NCBI RefSeq assembly: GCF_019599145.1
Contig: NZ_CP080647.1
Location: 7,068,001 to 7,132,000, forward strand
DNA length: 64,000 nucleotides
Direction: 5' to 3'
DNA from: Streptomyces akebiae
Lineage (GTDB): Bacteria; Actinomycetota; Actinomycetes; Streptomycetales; Streptomycetaceae
Position 1 is the stretch's first letter; every line of letters begins with the position of its first letter. The position numbers were made by a program, and so were the translations under genes. The notes beneath the pieces were generated by a model. It saw only the letters and a program-made list of their open reading frames with translations. It was not told the origin of the DNA and made no database searches. This document shows positions 50,051 through 59,945 of the stretch, piece by piece.

Positions 50051-51703
50051 CCCGACACGGCGGGGCGTGGGGGTTTCCGCGGTTGGTGACAGTCCGCTGA
50101 GGCGCTCGATGTTGACGGCGATGGCTGTCAGGACGTGCTGGACGTGGGCCTTTGCCTGTCCTCGGTAGCGGCAGCGCCGCATGCCGTGTCCGTGGGCGAA
50201 CTCGTTGACCGTGCCTTCCACTCCGGAGCGGACCGCGTATCGGGCCTTCCACTCGGGCGTCTGCTGTTCGGCGCGGACGCGGAGTTGCAGGTCACGGAGT
50301 TCGCGCGGGGGAAAACCCACGGTGCGGGCGCTGTCGGCGGTGCTGGTGCACTGGGCGCGGGCCGGGCAGGGACGGCACTGGCTCTTGGTGAACCGTGCCA
50401 CGATCAGAGGTGCCGCGGTGGACGAGGAGGTCGGGTAGGGGCCGTGCCAGCCCGCGCTGACCTGTCCCTGGGGACAGGTGACCTGCTGACGATCGAAGTC
50501 GATATGGAAGTCGTCCCGGGCGAAGCCCTCGTTGCGGCGATGCTGGTGCGTGGGGTTGCTCTTCAGCGGTCCGGAGACGGTGACCTGGTGTTCGCGGGCG
50601 GCTTGTTCCAGGTGGGGCAGGGAGGTGTAGCCGGCGTCGACCAGGTGCTCGGCGGGCAGCAGCCCGCGGCGGGAGAGGCGGGTGTGGATGCCGGGCAGGA
50701 CCTGGCTGTCGTGGGTGGTGGCCGCGGTGGTGGCGACATCCGTGATCACGTTGGGGCCGTCGGGAGCACAGGTCTCGGTCAGGTGAGCGGCGAACCCCTT
50801 CCAGCTGATGATGTGTCCGTGCCGTGCGTAGCGGGCCGAGGTGTCGTAGGGCGAGACGATCGCCCTCGACGACGGCGGGAGACCCGCCCCGCCTTCCTAC
50901 TCGGCGGTGCGCCAGCGAAGGTGCCCTGCGGCATCACGGTGGTAGTTCTGCACCATGATTTGCCGCAGAACCTGGACACGAGGACCGGACATGCGGGCCG
51001 CTCCGTGGAGGTGTTCGAGGAGCCGGAGGGCGTCGTTCCCGGTGGTAAGGATCCGGGTCATGGGCTTGGTGGGGTTCTTCCCCAGGCGGACCGGCCGGCC
51101 GTAGCGAAGCCCCCAGTCCTCATCGACCAGCTCGTCAAGCAGATGAGGGGAGATGCCTGCGACCTCTTCGAGTGCGGCGCGGACCGCCTCGGTGATCAGC
51201 TCCAGGCGGGTCAGGTCACGCACTGCGGCCAGTACATGGGTGGAATCGGTGCGCTGAGTGGTGCGCTCGCGCACCAGACCGGCCTCCTTGAGACGGGCCA
51301 GCGCGAGGTCGAGGAGGCGGTCGGCACGGCCGTCTTCAGCGAGACGGTCGCGGAAGTCGGCCAGCACGCTGTGGTGGAATCCGGGATCGTCCAGCTCCAT
51401 AGCCATCGCGTACTTGAAGTCGATGCGGCAGCGGACCGCCTCGGCGGCCTGCCGGTCCGACAGACCGAGCAGGAACTGCAGCACACAGACGGTGGCCAGC
51501 TGAGCAGGCGAGAGCCCCGGACGTCCGTCCCTGGGGTACCAGTTCGCGAAGTCCTCGTCGCGCCACAGTCCGTTCAGCCGGTCCCGCACCCATATCGCCG
51601 TCGTGCCATCCGGGTTGCTCGCCCGCGCGACCTGCGTGGTCAGAGGCGGGACTTGCTCACCAGAACGGGGGCGCAGAGACAACGGGCACCTCGACAGCTT
51701 CAT
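50030..51703 (-). pseudogene. IS1182-family transposase interrupted by an amber codon
   Basis: The gene reads from about 51703: SGEQVPPLTTQVARASNPDG, DGRPGLSPAQLATVCVLQFL, HSVLADFRDRLAEDG, TQRTDSTHVLAAVRDLTRLE. At 50897-50899 is TAG, within RWRTAE-stop-EGGAGL, where family members have Lys. The same frame continues without a shift: [58 protein letters not shown] and [20 protein letters not shown]. One base change (AAG to TAG) explains it. The 3' end runs into the IS256 terminus. Confidence 0.85.
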
Positions 51704-51794
51704 CGGTCAGTGGAACTACCTGAGCATGCCCGTCGACCATGCTGCCGCATCGGAAAACATCAAGATCCCCGACAGAGTCAAGCTGAGACGCTGA

Positions 51795-52125
51795 CCACCG
51801 GCCGCTACGAGTTGCGCTACGAGGCGGGGATGCTGCCTCCGGTCGACGCGTTCTGGTCGCTGACCGCCTACGACGAGGACCGGAACCTGATCCGGAATCC
51901 GATCAACAGGTACTCCGTCGGAGACCGCACCCGGGGGCTCGTCAGGACGATGACGGGGGCTTGACTCTCTACCTGCAGCCGGACTCACCGGGGCCCGAGC
52001 GGGAGTCCAACTGGCTGCCCACGCCTCAGCAGGGCATCTGGTTCGTCGCGCTGCGCATGTACCTCCCGCGCCCCGAGGTCATCGACGCGCGGTGGCACTG
52101 CCCGCCGATCAACCGCGTCGTTTGA
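51795..52125 (+). pseudogene. C-terminal fragment of a DUF1254/DUF1214 protein
   Basis: LPPVDAFWSLTAYDEDRNLI and NPINRYSVGDRTRGLV are in one frame. After a one-base loss near 51945 the frame continues DDDGGLTLYLQPDSPGPERE, SNWLPTP and LRMYLPRPEVIDARWHCPP to a stop at 52125. This is the end of a DUF1214 domain. The N-terminal three quarters are missing, cut off by the IS1182 element. Confidence 0.75.
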
Positions 52126-52611
52126 CGCAAGACAGGCCACATGGCCTGAAGGCTGCTGACATCTCGGTCTGGCCCCGGCTGGGTGGAGTCCGGGCAAGGC
52201 ATGCAGGGGCATGGGCAGAGGGACTGCTTGTACACGAGGATGAACTCGACCCCGGCGTGGGTACCGCCCCTTCCCGCCCTGCTCGCCACTGAGCACCTGC
52301 CGGCGCCTGTGGCCTGTGGGGTGTCGGCCACATCGCCACAGGCCTCGTCCGTGCCTTCGCCGACACTCTGCGTGACACCTGTGCCGCTCAGGGCGCGGCA
52401 GTGGCCGGGAGGATGCCGTGACCGACCCGAGGCAGATGCCGGCCGGGGGCGGGTGGAGGTGCCGGGCCGGGAGTGTGCCCGGACAATGGAAGAGCCGTGG
52501 TCGCCGCTGTGACCGGCGGTGGCAGGCTTGCTGTCGCTTACGTGCCCGGACGGCCCGGCCGGTCGCTCCCGAGTCACTCGGAGTCCGGGAGGCGAGAGGA
52601 AGGCGGTTGTC
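52126..52611. other. Gene-free region upstream of the psp operon
   Basis: 486 bases without a supportable gene. The right part should carry the psp promoter; I cannot locate boxes. Confidence 0.35.
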
Positions 52612-53388
52612 ATGACCAGCATCACTCACCGTATCGCCGCCCTGTTCCGGATCAAGGCCAACAAGGCACTGGACCGGGCCGAGGACCCGCGTGAGGTTCT
52701 GGACTACTCCTACGACCAGCAGCTGGAGATGCTGCAGAAGGTACGGCGCGGGGTGGCCGACGTGGCGACCAGCCGTAGGCGCGTCGAGCTGCAGGTGAAC
52801 CAGTTGCGGCAGTCCACGGACAAGCTGCAGGACCAGGCGCAGCGGGCGCTCGCGGCCGGTCGGGAGGACCTGGCCCGCGAGGCGCTCACCCGCCGGACGG
52901 CCGTGGCCTCGCAGATCACCGATCTGCAGGAGCAGCAGACGTCGTTGCGGGCGCAGGAGGAGAAGCTGACCCTGGCCGCACAGCGCCTGCAGGCGAAGGT
53001 CGACTCGTTCCGTACCCGCAAGGAGACGATCAAGGCCACCTACACCGCGGCCGAGGCCCAGACCCGGATCACCGAGGCGGTGACCGGCATCGGCGAGGAG
53101 CTGGGCGATGTGGGCCTTGCCATGCAGCGGGCCCAGGACAAGACCGAGCAGATGCAGGCGCGCGCGGGTGCGCTGGACGAGTTGATCGCTTCCGGGGCGT
53201 TGGAGGATGCCACGCTGCCGGCCGGGCGGGACGACATCCAGGCCGAGCTTGAGCGGGTGGGTGCGGGTCAGGATGTGGAAGTCGAGCTGGCCCGGATGAG
53301 GGCACAGCTGCCCGCCGCTTCCGCGTCGGCGGCGGTGGAGGGTCCTGATGCCCCGAAGGGCGGCTCGGACAGGGAGGCGACGTCATGA
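52612..53388 (+). CDS. pspA: PspA/IM30 family phage-shock protein
   Basis: 258 residues from the ATG at 52612 (GAGAGGAAGG site). An N-terminal amphipathic helix (SITHRIAALFRIKANKALDR) precedes EDPREVLDYSYDQQLEMLQK and a long coiled coil to about residue 215, then a flexible Ala/Asp tail. PspA binds stressed inner membrane and forms ESCRT-III-like assemblies. It heads a four-gene operon with pspAA (ATGA overlap), htpX and pspAB, the standard actinobacterial set. Confidence 0.9.
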   Translation: MTSITHRIAALFRIKANKALDRAEDPREVLDYSYDQQLEMLQKVRRGVADVATSRRRVELQVNQLRQSTDKLQDQAQRALAAGREDLAREALTRRTAVASQITDLQEQQTSLRAQEEKLTLAAQRLQAKVDSFRTRKETIKATYTAAEAQTRITEAVTGIGEELGDVGLAMQRAQDKTEQMQARAGALDELIASGALEDATLPAGRDDIQAELERVGAGQDVEVELARMRAQLPAASASAAVEGPDAPKGGSDREATS

Positions 53389-53663
53389 TCATGCGGATTC
53401 TCGGCGAGGGCCAGTACGAGATCGCCGACGAGCACCTGGACCGGCTCAACGAGCTGGACTCCGCGCTGCAGTCGGCCGCCGACGCGGGCGACGAGGCGGC
53501 GTTCACGACCGCCCTGTCGGCCCTGCTGGACGCGGTGCGCAGCCTGGGCACGCCGCTGCCGGACGAGGACATCACGCCGTCCGACCTCGTGCTGCCCGAT
53601 GAGGGCACCAGCCTCACGCAGGTGCGACAACTGCTGTCCGACGAGGGCCTGATCCCCGGGTGA
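53385..53663 (+). CDS. pspAA: PspA-associated protein PspAA
   Basis: 92 residues, start overlapping the pspA stop. It matches PspAA throughout: MIMRILGEGQYEIADEHLDR, LNELDSALQSAADAGDEAAF, then DITPSDLVLPDEGTSLTQVR and LLSDEGLIPG. PspAA is a small partner that co-occurs with actinobacterial PspA and is thought to modulate it. Confidence 0.9.
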   Translation: MIMRILGEGQYEIADEHLDRLNELDSALQSAADAGDEAAFTTALSALLDAVRSLGTPLPDEDITPSDLVLPDEGTSLTQVRQLLSDEGLIPG

Positions 53664-53670
53664 GGACGCG

Positions 53671-54585
53671 ATGCGCAGCCGCTTCGAGCCCGACCGGCAG
53701 CTGACCGCCCGCATGGCGGTCACCATGTTCCTGCTCGGGCTGGTGTACGTGGCATTCATCGCCGCGCTGATCGTGCTGCTCAAGTCCACAGTCCTGGTGA
53801 TCGTCATCGCCGCCGGACTGCTGGCCGCGCAGTACTGGTACTCGGACCGGATCGCCCTCTACGCGATGCGCGGCCGACTCGTCACCGCCGAGGAACAACC
53901 CCAACTGCACGGCGTCATCGACCGGTTGTGTGCCACCGCCGACATGCCCAAACCCCGGGTGGCCATCTCCGAGATGGACCTGCCGAACGCGTTCGCCACC
54001 GGCCGCAACGCCGACCACGCCGTCGTCTGCGTCACCACGGGACTGCGGCGCCGCCTGACGGCCGAGGAGCTCGATGGCGTTCTCGCCCACGAGCTCTCCC
54101 ATGTCGCGCACCGTGACGTGGCGGTGATCACCATCGCCTCGTTCCTGGGTGTGCTTGCCGGACTCGTCGTCCGCTTCGCCTTCTACTCCCAGTTGTTCGG
54201 CGGACGCCAGCGCGACCAGAACACCGCCGTCGCACTCGTGGCGGTCATCGCTGTCTCGGCCCTCGTCTACGCGCTGAGCTTCCTGCTCATCCGCGCGCTC
54301 TCGCGCTACCGTGAACTGGCCGCCGACCGCGCCGGAGCCATGCTGACCGCGAAGCCTTCCGCTCTGGCCTCGGCCCTGACCAAGGTCAGCGGCGACATCG
54401 CCCGCATCCCCACGCAGGACCTGCGTACCGCCCAGGCGTTCAACGCGTTCTTCTTCACCCCCGCCCTCGGCCCCGGTACCGCGGTGGCCAACCTGTTCTC
54501 CACCCACCCCAGCCTGGAACGCCGCCTGGAGGCCCTCGCGGAGATCTCCGCCGAGCTGGGCGAGCCGGGCGGCCGGACGCCATGA
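53671..54585 (+). CDS. htpX: HtpX-type membrane zinc metalloprotease
   Basis: 304 residues. Two N-terminal membrane helices (about 15-35 and 37-55), then the M48 domain: PRVAISEMDLPNAFATGRNA, VLAHELSHVAHRDV (zinc motif His140, His144), two further helices and YRELAADRAGAMLT (third ligand Glu). It degrades damaged membrane proteins. It lies 7 bases after pspAA and 17 before pspAB, so it is part of the envelope-stress operon. Confidence 0.9.
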   Translation: MRSRFEPDRQLTARMAVTMFLLGLVYVAFIAALIVLLKSTVLVIVIAAGLLAAQYWYSDRIALYAMRGRLVTAEEQPQLHGVIDRLCATADMPKPRVAISEMDLPNAFATGRNADHAVVCVTTGLRRRLTAEELDGVLAHELSHVAHRDVAVITIASFLGVLAGLVVRFAFYSQLFGGRQRDQNTAVALVAVIAVSALVYALSFLLIRALSRYRELAADRAGAMLTAKPSALASALTKVSGDIARIPTQDLRTAQAFNAFFFTPALGPGTAVANLFSTHPSLERRLEALAEISAELGEPGGRTP

Positions 54586-54602
54586 GAAGGAGCTGAGACC
54601 CC

Positions 54603-55181
54603 GTGGGATTCCTGGACGCCCTGCTCGGCCGGTCCAAGCCGGTCAAGCCCGACCTGGACCAGCTCTTCGGCCTGCCCTCCGCGGCGATCACACTCCAGGC
54701 GTCCATCGGCTTCACCCCGACCGGTGCGGGCTCGGTGTGCTTCGCCTCCATCGAGGGCGCGGCCTTCGCGCAAGTCCAGCAGGAGGTACGGGCGCTGCTG
54801 GACGCGGACTCCGAACGGGCGGGTGAGCCGGTGGAGTTCAGCCGTGACGCCTACGGATACTCATGGCTGCTCTCCCGCCGCGGTCCCGACGGCCTGCCGG
54901 CGCTGGTGGGCGATCTGCACGCGGTGAACACCGCGCTTGAGGACAGCGGCTTCGGTCCGCAACTCCTCTGCTCCCTGGTCTCCTTCCGTGACGCCGAGCT
55001 GCGCCCCATGGCGTTGGTCTACCTCTACAAGCGCGGCACCTTCTACCCCTTCGCTCCGTTGCCCGGCGAGAAACGCGACAACCCGCTGGAACTACAGGTC
55101 AAGGCAGTGCTCACGGACGACCTGCGCATCGAGCAGGACCTGAGCCGCTGGTTCCCGCTGTGGGGCGCCCCGGGCCTGTGA
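54603..55181 (+). CDS. pspAB: PspA-associated protein PspAB
   Basis: 192 residues, GTG start. Family features: MGFLDALLGRSKPVKPDLDQ, LFGLPSAAITLQASIGFTPT, VEFSRDAYGYSWLLSRRGPD, DLHAVNTALEDSGFGPQLLC, and FYPFAPLPGEKRDNPLELQV. PspAB is the usual last gene of this operon; function unknown. The metal ATPase gene starts 173 bases later. Confidence 0.9.
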   Translation: MGFLDALLGRSKPVKPDLDQLFGLPSAAITLQASIGFTPTGAGSVCFASIEGAAFAQVQQEVRALLDADSERAGEPVEFSRDAYGYSWLLSRRGPDGLPALVGDLHAVNTALEDSGFGPQLLCSLVSFRDAELRPMALVYLYKRGTFYPFAPLPGEKRDNPLELQVKAVLTDDLRIEQDLSRWFPLWGAPGL

Positions 55182-55354
55182 CGGGGCGGCGATGTCATCC
55201 GGTCCGGGGAAGTGGCGCGTGAAAGGAGCCGGCGCCCGTCGTGACGACGCGGATCCCGGCCGTCCTCACCGGGTCGCCCGCTTCCTCGGTGGCTGCGCAC
55301 CCACGCTGCCCCGGTTGGGGACGCGGCGGAACGAACGCCGAAGGAGGAATGACC

Positions 55355-57907
55355 GTGACTCACCCGGCCGACGACCACGCTCACCACTGGCACGATCCGG
55401 CGCATCCACGGAAGGAGCGCAGTACGGCGGTGCTGGACGTGCGCGGCCTGGCGTGGGCGTCGCAGCAGAGCACCGTCGCCACCGTGCTGGGGCGGCGCCC
55501 TGGGGTACTGGAGGTCGAGGTCAATCCGGTCGCGCAGTCGGCGACGGTGGTCTTCGACCCCCGGCGGACGTCGCTGGCCGGGCTGCGCCGCTGGGTGACC
55601 GAGTGCGGCTACCACTGCGCGGGCCAGGTGGTGCCCTCCCATGTCTGCGACCCGATGGCCGAACCCGATCCGCCCGTGGGGGAGGCCGCGGGCGAGCACA
55701 CGGGGCACGAGGGCCGCGCCGCGGGCGCGGCCGTACTGTCCGAACCCGCGGAGCCGGCACGGGCCGCGCACGTGGAACACGCCGGGGCTCCGGCTCCACC
55801 CGAGAGGATGCCCTCCCCGCACGAGGTGATGGGCCACGGCGGCCACGGCGGGATGTCCATGACGGCGATGGCGGCCGACATGCGCAACCGCTTCCTGGTG
55901 GCGCTGCTGTTCTCGGTGCCGATCGTGATCTGGTCGCCGATCGGCGAGGACGTCTTCGGCCTCGACGTGCCGGTCCCCTTCGGACTGCGGCAGGACGTGT
56001 GGGCGCTCCTTCTGAGCCTGCCGGTGATCTTCTACTCGTGCACGATCTTCTTCGGCGGCGCTGTGCGGGCCCTGCGTGCCCGCACCCTGGACATGATGGT
56101 GCTGGTCACGGTCGCCGTCGGCTCCGGCTGGCTGTACTCCTTGGTCATCACGCTCACCGGCGGCGGCGACGTCTTCTACGAGGCCGCCACCGTCCTGGCG
56201 TCCTTCGTGCTGCTGGGGCACTGGTTCGAGATGCGCGCCCGGGGCGGCGCCAACGACGCCATCCGCACGCTGCTGGATCTCGCCCCGCCCCAGGCCCTCG
56301 TCGTACGCGGCGGGGTGCCGGTCGAGGTGCCGACCGCCGAGGTCGTGGTCGGCGACCTGTTGCTGGTCCGCCCCGGAGCCAAGATCGCTGTCGACGGGGT
56401 GGTGGAGGAGGGCGAGAGCGAGGTCGACGAGTCGATGGTCACCGGCGAGAGCCTGCCGGTGCACAAGGCGCCCGGCGCGCAGGCGGTGGGCGCGACCATC
56501 AACGCCAACGGCACGCTGCGGGTACGCGCCACCAAGGTCGGTGCCGACACCGCACTGGCCCAGATCGTCAAGCTGGTCCAGGAAGCTCAGAACTCCAAGG
56601 CACCGGGGCAGCGGCTGGCGGACCGGGCGGCGTTCTGGCTGGTCTTCGTCGCCCTGATCGGCGGCGCCGTCACCTTGGCGGTCTGGCTGCTGGCCACGGA
56701 CCGCTCGCTGGGCGTCGCGATGCTGTTCGCCATCACCGTCGTGGTCATCACCTGCCCGGACGCCTTGGGACTCGCGACGCCGACGGCCATCATGGTGGGC
56801 ACCGGCCTCGGGGCGGAGCGAGGCGTGCTGTTCAAGAACGCCGTCGCGCTGGAGGCGTCCGCCGGCATCCAGGTCGTCGTCATGGACAAGACCGGCACCC
56901 TGACCAAGGGCGAGCCGGAAGTCACCGACATGGTCACCGCACCCGGCACCGACGAGGCGGAGCTCCTACGGCTCGTCGCGGCGGTGGAGCGCGAGTCGGA
57001 GCACCCGCTGGCCGAAGCCGTCGTACGCCACGCCGACGCCCGTGGGGCGGAACCCGCGAGCGCCCGGCACTTCGAGAACGTCCCCGGCCAGGGCGCGACC
57101 GCCGTCGTCGACGGCCACCGGGTCGCGGTCGGCAACCGTCGCCTGGCGCTGCGCGAAGGTGTGGACCTCGGCCCCTTGGCCGACCGCCGCGAGGAACTGG
57201 CCGACACCGGCCGCACCGTCGTCATCGCCGCCGTCGACGGGCAGGCGGCAGGTCTGATCGGCATCGCCGACGCGCCCCGGGAAACCTCGGCCGACGCCGT
57301 GGCCGAACTGCACGCCCTCGGCGTCGAGGTGGTCATGCTCACCGGCGACAACCGCGCCACGGCCCGGCGGATCGCCGGACGCCTCGGCATCGACACCGTC
57401 ATCGCCGAGGTCCTCCCCGGGGACAAGGCGGCCAAGGTCGCCGAGCTGCAGCGCGGCGGACGCAAGGTCGCCATGGTCGGCGACGGCGTCAACGACGCCC
57501 CGGCGCTGGCCCAGGCCGACCTCGGCATCGCCATCGGCGCCGGCACGGACGTCGCCATCGAGACCGCCGACCTCGTCCTGATGCGCTCCGACCCGCTCGA
57601 CGTGCCCACTGCCCTGCGCATCGGCCGCAGCACGCTGCGCAAGATGCGCCAGAACCTCGGCTGGGCCATCGGCTACAACACCATCGCCCTGCCGATCGCG
57701 GCAGGCGTCTTCGAGCCCGCCACCGGCCTGGTGCTCCGGCCGGAGATCGCCGCCCTGTCCATGTCCGGCTCCAGCATCATCGTCGCCGTCAACGCCCTCG
57801 CCCTCAAACGCCTCCGGCTGCCGGGCGCGGCGCCCTCGCCCGGCGAAGACCCCGTCGGCGCCCCCGCCGCCCCCGACACCGGGGCGGGCGGCGCGTCGGC
57901 GCGCTGA
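55355..57907 (+). CDS. P1B-type heavy-metal ATPase with a CPD motif
   Basis: 850 residues from the GTG at 55355; the AGGAGG at 55342-55347 is 7 bases away, too close to the ATG at 55349. The His-rich N-terminus ([16 protein letters not shown]) is followed by an HMA-like domain whose CxxC is lost ([11 protein letters not shown]), a second His/Met region ([13 protein letters not shown]) and eight membrane helices. TGES-type actuator (VTGESLP), DKTGT (Asp511), SEHPLAEAV and [12 protein letters not shown] are intact. The metal-site motif in helix 6 is [11 protein letters not shown] (Cys467-Pro-Asp) instead of CPC or CPH. It should export a metal, probably copper-like, but specificity is uncertain. 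Confidence 0.9.
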   Translation: MTHPADDHAHHWHDPAHPRKERSTAVLDVRGLAWASQQSTVATVLGRRPGVLEVEVNPVAQSATVVFDPRRTSLAGLRRWVTECGYHCAGQVVPSHVCDPMAEPDPPVGEAAGEHTGHEGRAAGAAVLSEPAEPARAAHVEHAGAPAPPERMPSPHEVMGHGGHGGMSMTAMAADMRNRFLVALLFSVPIVIWSPIGEDVFGLDVPVPFGLRQDVWALLLSLPVIFYSCTIFFGGAVRALRARTLDMMVLVTVAVGSGWLYSLVITLTGGGDVFYEAATVLASFVLLGHWFEMRARGGANDAIRTLLDLAPPQALVVRGGVPVEVPTAEVVVGDLLLVRPGAKIAVDGVVEEGESEVDESMVTGESLPVHKAPGAQAVGATINANGTLRVRATKVGADTALAQIVKLVQEAQNSKAPGQRLADRAAFWLVFVALIGGAVTLAVWLLATDRSLGVAMLFAITVVVITCPDALGLATPTAIMVGTGLGAERGVLFKNAVALEASAGIQVVVMDKTGTLTKGEPEVTDMVTAPGTDEAELLRLVAAVERESEHPLAEAVVRHADARGAEPASARHFENVPGQGATAVVDGHRVAVGNRRLALREGVDLGPLADRREELADTGRTVVIAAVDGQAAGLIGIADAPRETSADAVAELHALGVEVVMLTGDNRATARRIAGRLGIDTVIAEVLPGDKAAKVAELQRGGRKVAMVGDGVNDAPALAQADLGIAIGAGTDVAIETADLVLMRSDPLDVPTALRIGRSTLRKMRQNLGWAIGYNTIALPIAAGVFEPATGLVLRPEIAALSMSGSSIIVAVNALALKRLRLPGAAPSPGEDPVGAPAAPDTGAGGASAR

Positions 57908-58031
57908 AGGACACAGCGGCGAGGCCGGGACGTCTCCTCTCGGAGCTGCGGCCTGACAGCGTCCCGTACGCCCCCCGGGGCAACCACGCGAGGACAGCCG
58001 GAGCGGCCGAGGGCTTCCTGGTACGCCCGCT

Positions 58032-58681
58032 AATGCTCGGCCTGCTCCTCATCGGCCTCGGCGTCGTCCACCCTCCGGCTGTGAGACGGGCAGCCCCCTG
58101 CCGGAGGTCCCGGTCGGGCAGATGCTCTACTTCATGGGCGCCGCCCTCATCGCCGGCGCCGTCGTCCACTACCCGATCGATCCGTCGCTGTACACGATCA
58201 TCTGCGTCGTCGGCGCCTTCGTGTTCCTCCTCGGCACCCTCGTCAACGAGTTCGTGCTGGCCGACGAGCGTCCGGCGCTGAGCAAGGCAGTCTCACTGGT
58301 CGCGTTCTCGCTGCTGCTGTCCTTCGGTGTCGGGCTGGTCGGCGGCGGCATCCAGCACTTCGAGCAGTTTCCCGAGCGCAGCGCCTGGATGACCCCATCG
58401 GCCTGCTCATGTCCTACGTCGCGTTCGTCGCCAAGGACTCCAAGGGGCGCTGGCGGCACCTCATCAGCCCGTTCGCGGTCGGCGTCGTCGTCGTCTCGGC
58501 CCTCGCCTGGCTGGGCATGACCGCCCTTGCCGGCACCATCAGCTCCGACGGCCACAGCCACGACCACGGCTCCACGGCCGAGGCTCCCGCCGGGCAGGAC
58601 CAGGCTCCCGCCGAGCAGGACAAGCCGGCCGAGGCGCCCGCCGAGCCGGCCGAGGACGGTCACACGTCCCATAGCCACTGA
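58032..58681 (+). pseudogene. Frameshifted small membrane protein with His-rich tail
   Basis: Pieces in three frames: LMLGLLLIGLGVVHPPA (about 58032), PLPEVPVGQMLYFMGAALIA with GAVVHYPIDPSLYTIICVVG and LLLSFGVGLVGGGIQHFEQF, then after a shift near 58392 PIGLLMSYVAFVAKDSKGRW to an Asp/His-rich end (SSDGHSHDHGS, DGHTSHSH). Together they would form a membrane protein of about five helices with a metal-binding-like tail. It follows the ATPase gene and was probably part of the same metal system. Confidence 0.65.
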
Positions 58682-58937
58682 CCCCCGTCCGTCACCTGGT
58701 AGCCGTTCTCGGGGCACACACGGGGACCGCGCCGGGCCAAAGGACTCATGACGCTTGCGCCTGCCGTCGGCGGGCTCGGGATGCGGCGTGTTCCTACGGA
58801 CGCGCAACTCGGCGAGGCGTACCTCCAGCCGGTTCTCCTCGCTGGTGCTTCTCCAACTCGCCGCGGCGGGTGCGGGGCAGGCAGGCGGCCTTTGGCCAAG
58901 CACATGGAACAGCCCCCGATGCTGTGTTCAGCGGCGT
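58682..58937. other. Convergent intergenic region
   Basis: 256 bases between the frameshifted membrane gene and the convergent lipoprotein gene. No gene recognised; possible terminators not evident. Confidence 0.3.
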
Positions 58938-59819
58938 TCAGTGCCCTCCCGCGGCGGACACGGGCAGACGTTCGCTGAACGTCTTGCCGCCATCGCGGGA
59001 TTCGTACACGCCGTCCTGCGTGGCGGCGAGGACGCGTTCGCCGTCGACGGCGGTCAGGGCCTGCGGCCGCCCGCCCGGAACGGTCCCGGCCCTCGACCAG
59101 GTCGCCCCGTCGTCGATGCTGCGGTGCAGGCCGCCTGCGAGGTCGACGCCGAACAGGGCGTCGGCCGCGGGCCAGGACAGGAAGGCCAGGACCCGCCCGG
59201 AACCGGTGCCGAACGCCCGGCCGCCGTCGGTGCTGGCGGCGACGCCGTCCTCCGTGGTGGCCAGCACGACGTCCCGGTCCTTCGGGCTGACGGCGATGTC
59301 CAGGGCGGTGAGTCGGGCGCGGCTGTCCCAGGTGGTGCGGTCGGTACTGACGCGCAGCAGGCCGCGGGTGCTGTCGTAGCCGTAGACGGTGTCGTGCGCG
59401 TACTCCACGGAGTGGAAGTCGGTGGTGCCGCCCAGCGAGAGGTTCTTCCAGGTCCTGCCGGAGTCGGTGGACCGGATCAGGCCGCGGTTGCCGTGGCCGC
59501 CGCTCCCCTCGGCGGGGTGGCCGCTGCCGAGGAACGTCTTCGGCCCGATGACGGTGAAGCCCATGTAGTCGGCCGTGTCACCGACCCGCTCGGCGGTGCC
59601 GTCGTCGGCCACGGCGATCACGCCTTCGTGGGTGGCGACGTACAGGCGTCCGTCGGCCGGGTCGATGCCCAGGCCGTGGACGTGGCTGACGGCGAGGCCG
59701 CCGGAGCCGTCTGCCGAAGCCGTGTCGGACGAGGTGTCGGAGCCGGGGGAGCACGCGGCCACTACGGCCGCGAGGACGGCCCCGGTGATGGCGGTGGCCG
59801 CGCGGAAACGAATCTTCAT
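58938..59819 (-). CDS. F510_1955-family lipoprotein (beta-propeller, glycosylhydrolase-like)
   Basis: 293 residues from the ATG at 59819. Lipoprotein signal peptide with lipobox AAVVAACSPG. The mature part has repeated BNR/Asp-box-like blades: HVHGLGIDPADGRLYVATHE, GLIRSTDSGRTWKNLSLGG, GVAASTDGGRAFGTGSG, GLHRSIDDGATWSRAG and GVYESRDGGKTFSERLP. It matches the small F510_1955 family of actinobacterial and deinococcal propellers. Function unproven; it commonly lies with DUF305/DUF6153 genes in metal-resistance islands, as here. Confidence 0.8.
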   Translation of the reverse strand: MKIRFRAATAITGAVLAAVVAACSPGSDTSSDTASADGSGGLAVSHVHGLGIDPADGRLYVATHEGVIAVADDGTAERVGDTADYMGFTVIGPKTFLGSGHPAEGSGGHGNRGLIRSTDSGRTWKNLSLGGTTDFHSVEYAHDTVYGYDSTRGLLRVSTDRTTWDSRARLTALDIAVSPKDRDVVLATTEDGVAASTDGGRAFGTGSGRVLAFLSWPAADALFGVDLAGGLHRSIDDGATWSRAGTVPGGRPQALTAVDGERVLAATQDGVYESRDGGKTFSERLPVSAAGGH

Positions 59820-59945
59820 GCGGAGGGTCTCTCGACGAGCGTGAGGAGGAGTGGCGAGCGGGGGCTCAGGGACCGGGCGGGATGTGCCCACGGCATGGGG
59901 GCCGGGCCGCGCCTGACGCAGGCCCGAGCCTCGATGCGGGTGTCG

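Noticed and set aside
20430..50899. Amber codons decoded as sense by a suppressor in this organism
   Set aside because: Only two cases, both in IS genes that commonly decay, with different expected residues (Trp and Lys).
19087..51790. The EPS locus as one composite transposon between flanking IS elements
   Set aside because: The flanking elements belong to different families, so they could not move it together.
55192..58281. 1029-codon plus-strand frame
   Set aside because: Arg/Gly-rich shadow of the metal ATPase gene in another frame.
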